This document shows positions 6,198 to 7,404 of a DNA stretch of 7,404 nt, piece by piece. Every line of letters starts with the position of its first letter. Position 1 is the stretch's first letter. Origin of the DNA: an uncultured Gemmatimonadota bacterium (GTDB lineage Bacteria > Gemmatimonadota > Gemmatimonadetes > Longimicrobiales > Gaopeijiaceae); assembly GCA_937136445.1 (NCBI GenBank), contig CAKZOQ010000269.1:1-7404 (forward strand). The letters are read 5' to 3'. Made by a program: the position numbers and the translations under genes. The notes under the pieces were generated by a model. That model worked only from the letters and a program-made list of their open reading frames with translations, made no database searches and was not told where the DNA came from.

Positions 6198-6752
6198 CTA
6201 GTAGCCCTTGAGCTGCGTGTAGTCGAGCTCGACGGAGGTGGGCCGCCCGAAGAGGGAGACCTCCACCTTCACCTTGCCCTTGTCCGGATAAACTTCCTGT
6301 ACGGTCCCGGAGAAGTCGGTGAAGGGCCCCTGGGTGACCTCGACCACCTGACCGACGTGGAAGGGGATCTCTTCCTTCGTGCCCTCCTCCTCTTCGACCT
6401 CCACCCCGAGGATCTTGTTGATCTCCTCCTCGCGGAGAGGCTGGGGGTCGCCGCTGCCGGACCCCACGAACTTGATCACGCCCTGCACGCTGTTGATGGC
6501 GTGCTGGGTCCGCTGGTTGTAGAGCATGTGAACCAGCACGTAGCCCGGGTACAGCCGCTTGGTCACCTGGACCCGCTTCCCCTTGCGGATCTCCATGACC
6601 TCCTGGGTGGGCACGAGAACCTCGCGGATCTCCCGCTCCTCTCCTTCGCCGGGCTCCTCGTCGATTTTCCGCTCGATCAGACGCTGGACCTTGTTCTCAT
6701 GGCCCGAATACGTCTGGATGGCGAACCAACCGTCCTGCTTGGCGTCGGCCAT
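6198..6752 (-). CDS. nusG: Transcription termination/antitermination factor NusG
   Basis: NusG rides on RNA polymerase, stimulates elongation, and links it to Rho or to the ribosome through S10. I chose the ATG at 6752-6750, giving 184 residues. An upstream in-frame ATG would add 46 residues that merely run through secE in another frame and show no family similarity. GGAG about five bases upstream, inside secE, supports this start. The NGN domain (about 8-115) has GWFAIQTYSGHENKV, VLVPTQEVMEIRKGK and RLYPGYVLVHM; the KOW domain (about 130-184) has GPFTDFSGTV and SLFGRPTSVELDY. F168 corresponds to E. coli F165 in the S10/Rho-contacting loop. An acidic run, VEVEEEEG (117-124), lies in the inter-domain linker. 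The start overlaps the secE stop by one base (TGATG). Confidence 0.97.
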   Translation of the reverse strand: MADAKQDGWFAIQTYSGHENKVQRLIERKIDEEPGEGEEREIREVLVPTQEVMEIRKGKRVQVTKRLYPGYVLVHMLYNQRTQHAINSVQGVIKFVGSGSGDPQPLREEEINKILGVEVEEEEGTKEEIPFHVGQVVEVTQGPFTDFSGTVQEVYPDKGKVKVEVSLFGRPTSVELDYTQLKGY

Positions 6753-6964
6753 CAGGCTCCGAAGATGCCCATAATCTGCTCCACGATGACGCGCACCACG
6801 CTGTCCATCAGCCAGATGATCAGCGAGATGGCGATGGTGAACACCACCACGACGATGGTGGCGTTGCGGAGCTGGTCCTGGTCCGGCCACGTGACGCGCT
6901 GGAGCTCCGTGTACGACTCCTCCACGAAGGTCCGCGCTTCCTGAATACTCTCGCCAACGGCCAT
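6752..6964 (-). CDS. secE: Preprotein translocase subunit SecE
   Basis: SecE clamps the two halves of SecY in the SecYEG protein-conducting channel of the inner membrane. The 70-residue product is of the short, single-span type found in most bacteria, not the three-span form of E. coli. An amphipathic cytoplasmic helix (about 5-25) leads into the conserved ELQRVTWPDQDQL (20-32), followed by one membrane segment (about 35-54) rich in Val, Ile and Leu. The ATG at 6964-6962 lies six bases after the rpmG stop and has no strong SD, so translation probably depends on ribosomes finishing rpmG. The TGA shares a base with the nusG ATG. This rpmG-secE-nusG arrangement is very common in bacteria and supports the call despite the short length. 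Confidence 0.96.
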   Translation of the reverse strand: MAVGESIQEARTFVEESYTELQRVTWPDQDQLRNATIVVVVFTIAISLIIWLMDSVVRVIVEQIMGIFGA

Positions 6965-6970
6965 GGTCGC

Positions 6971-7123
6971 CTACTTCGTCTCTTTGTGGGGCGTGTGCTC
7001 CCGACAGCGCGGGCAGAACTTCTTGTACTCCACGCGCTCGGGGTGGAGCCGCTTGTTCTTCGTCGTGCTGTAGTTCCGCTCCTCACACTCGGAGCAGGCG
7101 AGCGTCACTTTGTCACGCGGCAT
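6971..7123 (-). CDS. rpmG: Ribosomal protein L33 (zinc-ribbon form)
   Basis: A small large-subunit protein near the E site. The frame ATG 7123-7121 to TAG 6973-6971 encodes 50 residues, the normal L33 size. It starts MPRDKVTLACSECEERNYST, continues KNKRLHPERVEYKKFCPRC and ends HKETK, which is the L33 family pattern. Cysteines 10, 13, 37 and 40 form two CxxC pairs, marking the zinc-binding (C+) form; members lacking these cysteines replace it in other species or under zinc limitation. The SD is weak: AGG about ten bases upstream. Its position between tuf and secE is typical. No second copy is visible in this window. Confidence 0.96.
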   Translation of the reverse strand: MPRDKVTLACSECEERNYSTTKNKRLHPERVEYKKFCPRCREHTPHKETK

Positions 7124-7348
7124 AGGTCCGTAACCTGTTTCTGCGTTCTAGGTCCGATGAGCCCGGAGGCCCGTCGGGCATTCACTCGCGGCTGAGGCGG
7201 GCGAGACTGCTGATTCCGATTCCTGCACGACCTGGGAGGAAGCGCCGACTCGTGGCGCCGTCATCGCCCGGATCTCGCGGCCCAGGAGGAAGCGGGTGCC
7301 CGCCTCCGCAGGAGACCTGGACCGGGGAATTCGCTTCGTTCCCGAGCC
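7124..7348 (-). other. tuf-rpmG spacer: stem-loops, no tRNA seen
   Basis: These 225 bases lie between the tuf stop and rpmG. I looked for a tRNA-Trp, which sits here in many bacteria, and found no TpsiC-loop (GTTCRA) box or acceptor stem. The stretch instead holds inverted repeats: GGGAA/TTCCC (7325-7329 with 7339-7343) right after tuf, a bulged stem at 7285-7307, GCGCC/GGCGC (7242-7246 with 7254-7258), and GCCC/GGGC arms within 7161-7179. A 10-bp direct repeat, GGAGGAAGCG, occurs at 7235-7244 and 7285-7294. No convincing sigma70 -35/-10 pair was found; a promoter for rpmG onward may still be here. Confidence 0.5.
7325..7343 (-). terminator. Possible weak terminator hairpin after tuf
   Basis: GGGAA (7325-7329) and TTCCC (7339-7343) form a 5-bp stem with a 9-nt loop, starting five bases after the tuf stop. 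The RNA after the stem reads CGGUCC rather than a U-run, so it may be only a 3'-end or processing structure. Confidence 0.25.
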
Positions 7349-7404
7349 CTACTCGATGATTTCGGTGACGACGCCGGCGCCGACGGTGCGACCGCCCTCG
7401 CGGA
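7349..7404 (-). CDS. tuf: Elongation factor Tu, C-terminal end only
   Basis: Only the last 17 whole codons plus two bases of another are inside the window. They read REGGRTVGAGVVTEIIE and end at TAG (7351-7349). This is the nearly invariant end of domain III of EF-Tu, the GTPase that delivers aminoacyl-tRNA to the ribosome, and tuf upstream of rpmG/secE/nusG is a common arrangement. The GTPase domain and start lie beyond the right edge, so nothing can be said of them. Many bacteria have a second tuf in the str operon; that cannot be judged here. Confidence 0.95.
   Translation of the reverse strand, partial: REGGRTVGAGVVTEIIE

Noticed and set aside
6753..6890. N-terminal extension of nusG by 46 residues from an upstream ATG
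   Set aside because: The extension is the secE gene read in another frame and is rich in His/Arg with no family similarity. The internal ATG gives the standard NusG N-terminus with a GGAG before it.
7145..7150. TAGAAC on the minus strand upstream of rpmG as a -10 element
   Set aside because: No -35-like hexamer lies at suitable spacing; one weak box in a spacer is not enough.
7124..7348. tRNA-Trp gene between tuf and rpmG
   Set aside because: There is no TpsiC-loop GTTCRA motif, CCA anticodon stem-loop or 7-bp acceptor stem at the required spacing.

Overview
The window is a GC-rich bacterial chromosomal segment carrying the conserved translation/transcription cluster, entirely on the minus strand. 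In transcription order (right to left) it holds the end of tuf (EF-Tu), then rpmG (L33), secE, nusG, rplK (L11), rplA (L1), rplJ (L10), rplL (L7/L12) and most of rpoB (RNA polymerase beta). tuf is cut at its 5' side and rpoB at its 3' side by the window edges. Gene order is the standard bacterial one. The sequences are clearly bacterial: zinc-ribbon L33, single-span SecE, two-domain NusG, and RpoB with a canonical rifampicin pocket. The style of L10, L7/L12 and RpoB reminds me of Gemmatimonadota or a neighbouring high-GC phylum, but that is an impression from memory, not a placement.

Layout: 1-3629 rpoB (3' end missing); 3630-3867 a 238-nt spacer with two long hairpins; 3868-4248 rplL; 4249-4353 a 105-nt spacer with three short hairpins; 4354-4884 rplJ, whose ATG overlaps the rplA stop (ATGA); 4881-5582 rplA; 5583-5765 a 183-nt structured spacer; 5766-6194 rplK; a 3-nt gap; 6198-6752 nusG, overlapping the secE stop by one base (TGATG); 6752-6964 secE; a 6-nt gap; 6971-7123 rpmG; 7124-7348 a 225-nt spacer without a recognisable tRNA; 7349-7404 the tuf C-terminus.

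The genes serve gene expression and secretion. EF-Tu delivers aminoacyl-tRNA. L33, L11, L1, L10 and L7/L12 are large-subunit proteins; L11, L10 and L7/L12 form the factor-binding GTPase stalk and L1 the opposite stalk. SecE is part of the SecYEG channel, NusG couples RNA polymerase to the ribosome or Rho, and RpoB is the polymerase subunit itself. Tight spacing or overlaps at rpmG-secE-nusG-rplK and at rplA-rplJ suggest co-transcription and translational coupling. The three larger internal spacers, all rich in inverted repeats, are the likely places for differential expression or processing.

I found no mobile element, CRISPR array, defence system or new gene family. The points worth a second look are the RNA structures in the spacers, a lineage-specific insertion with a Gly/Asn-rich tract near the RpoB C-terminus, and the TTG start of rpoB. 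A 1087-codon open frame antisense to rpoB is best explained as a codon-usage shadow.
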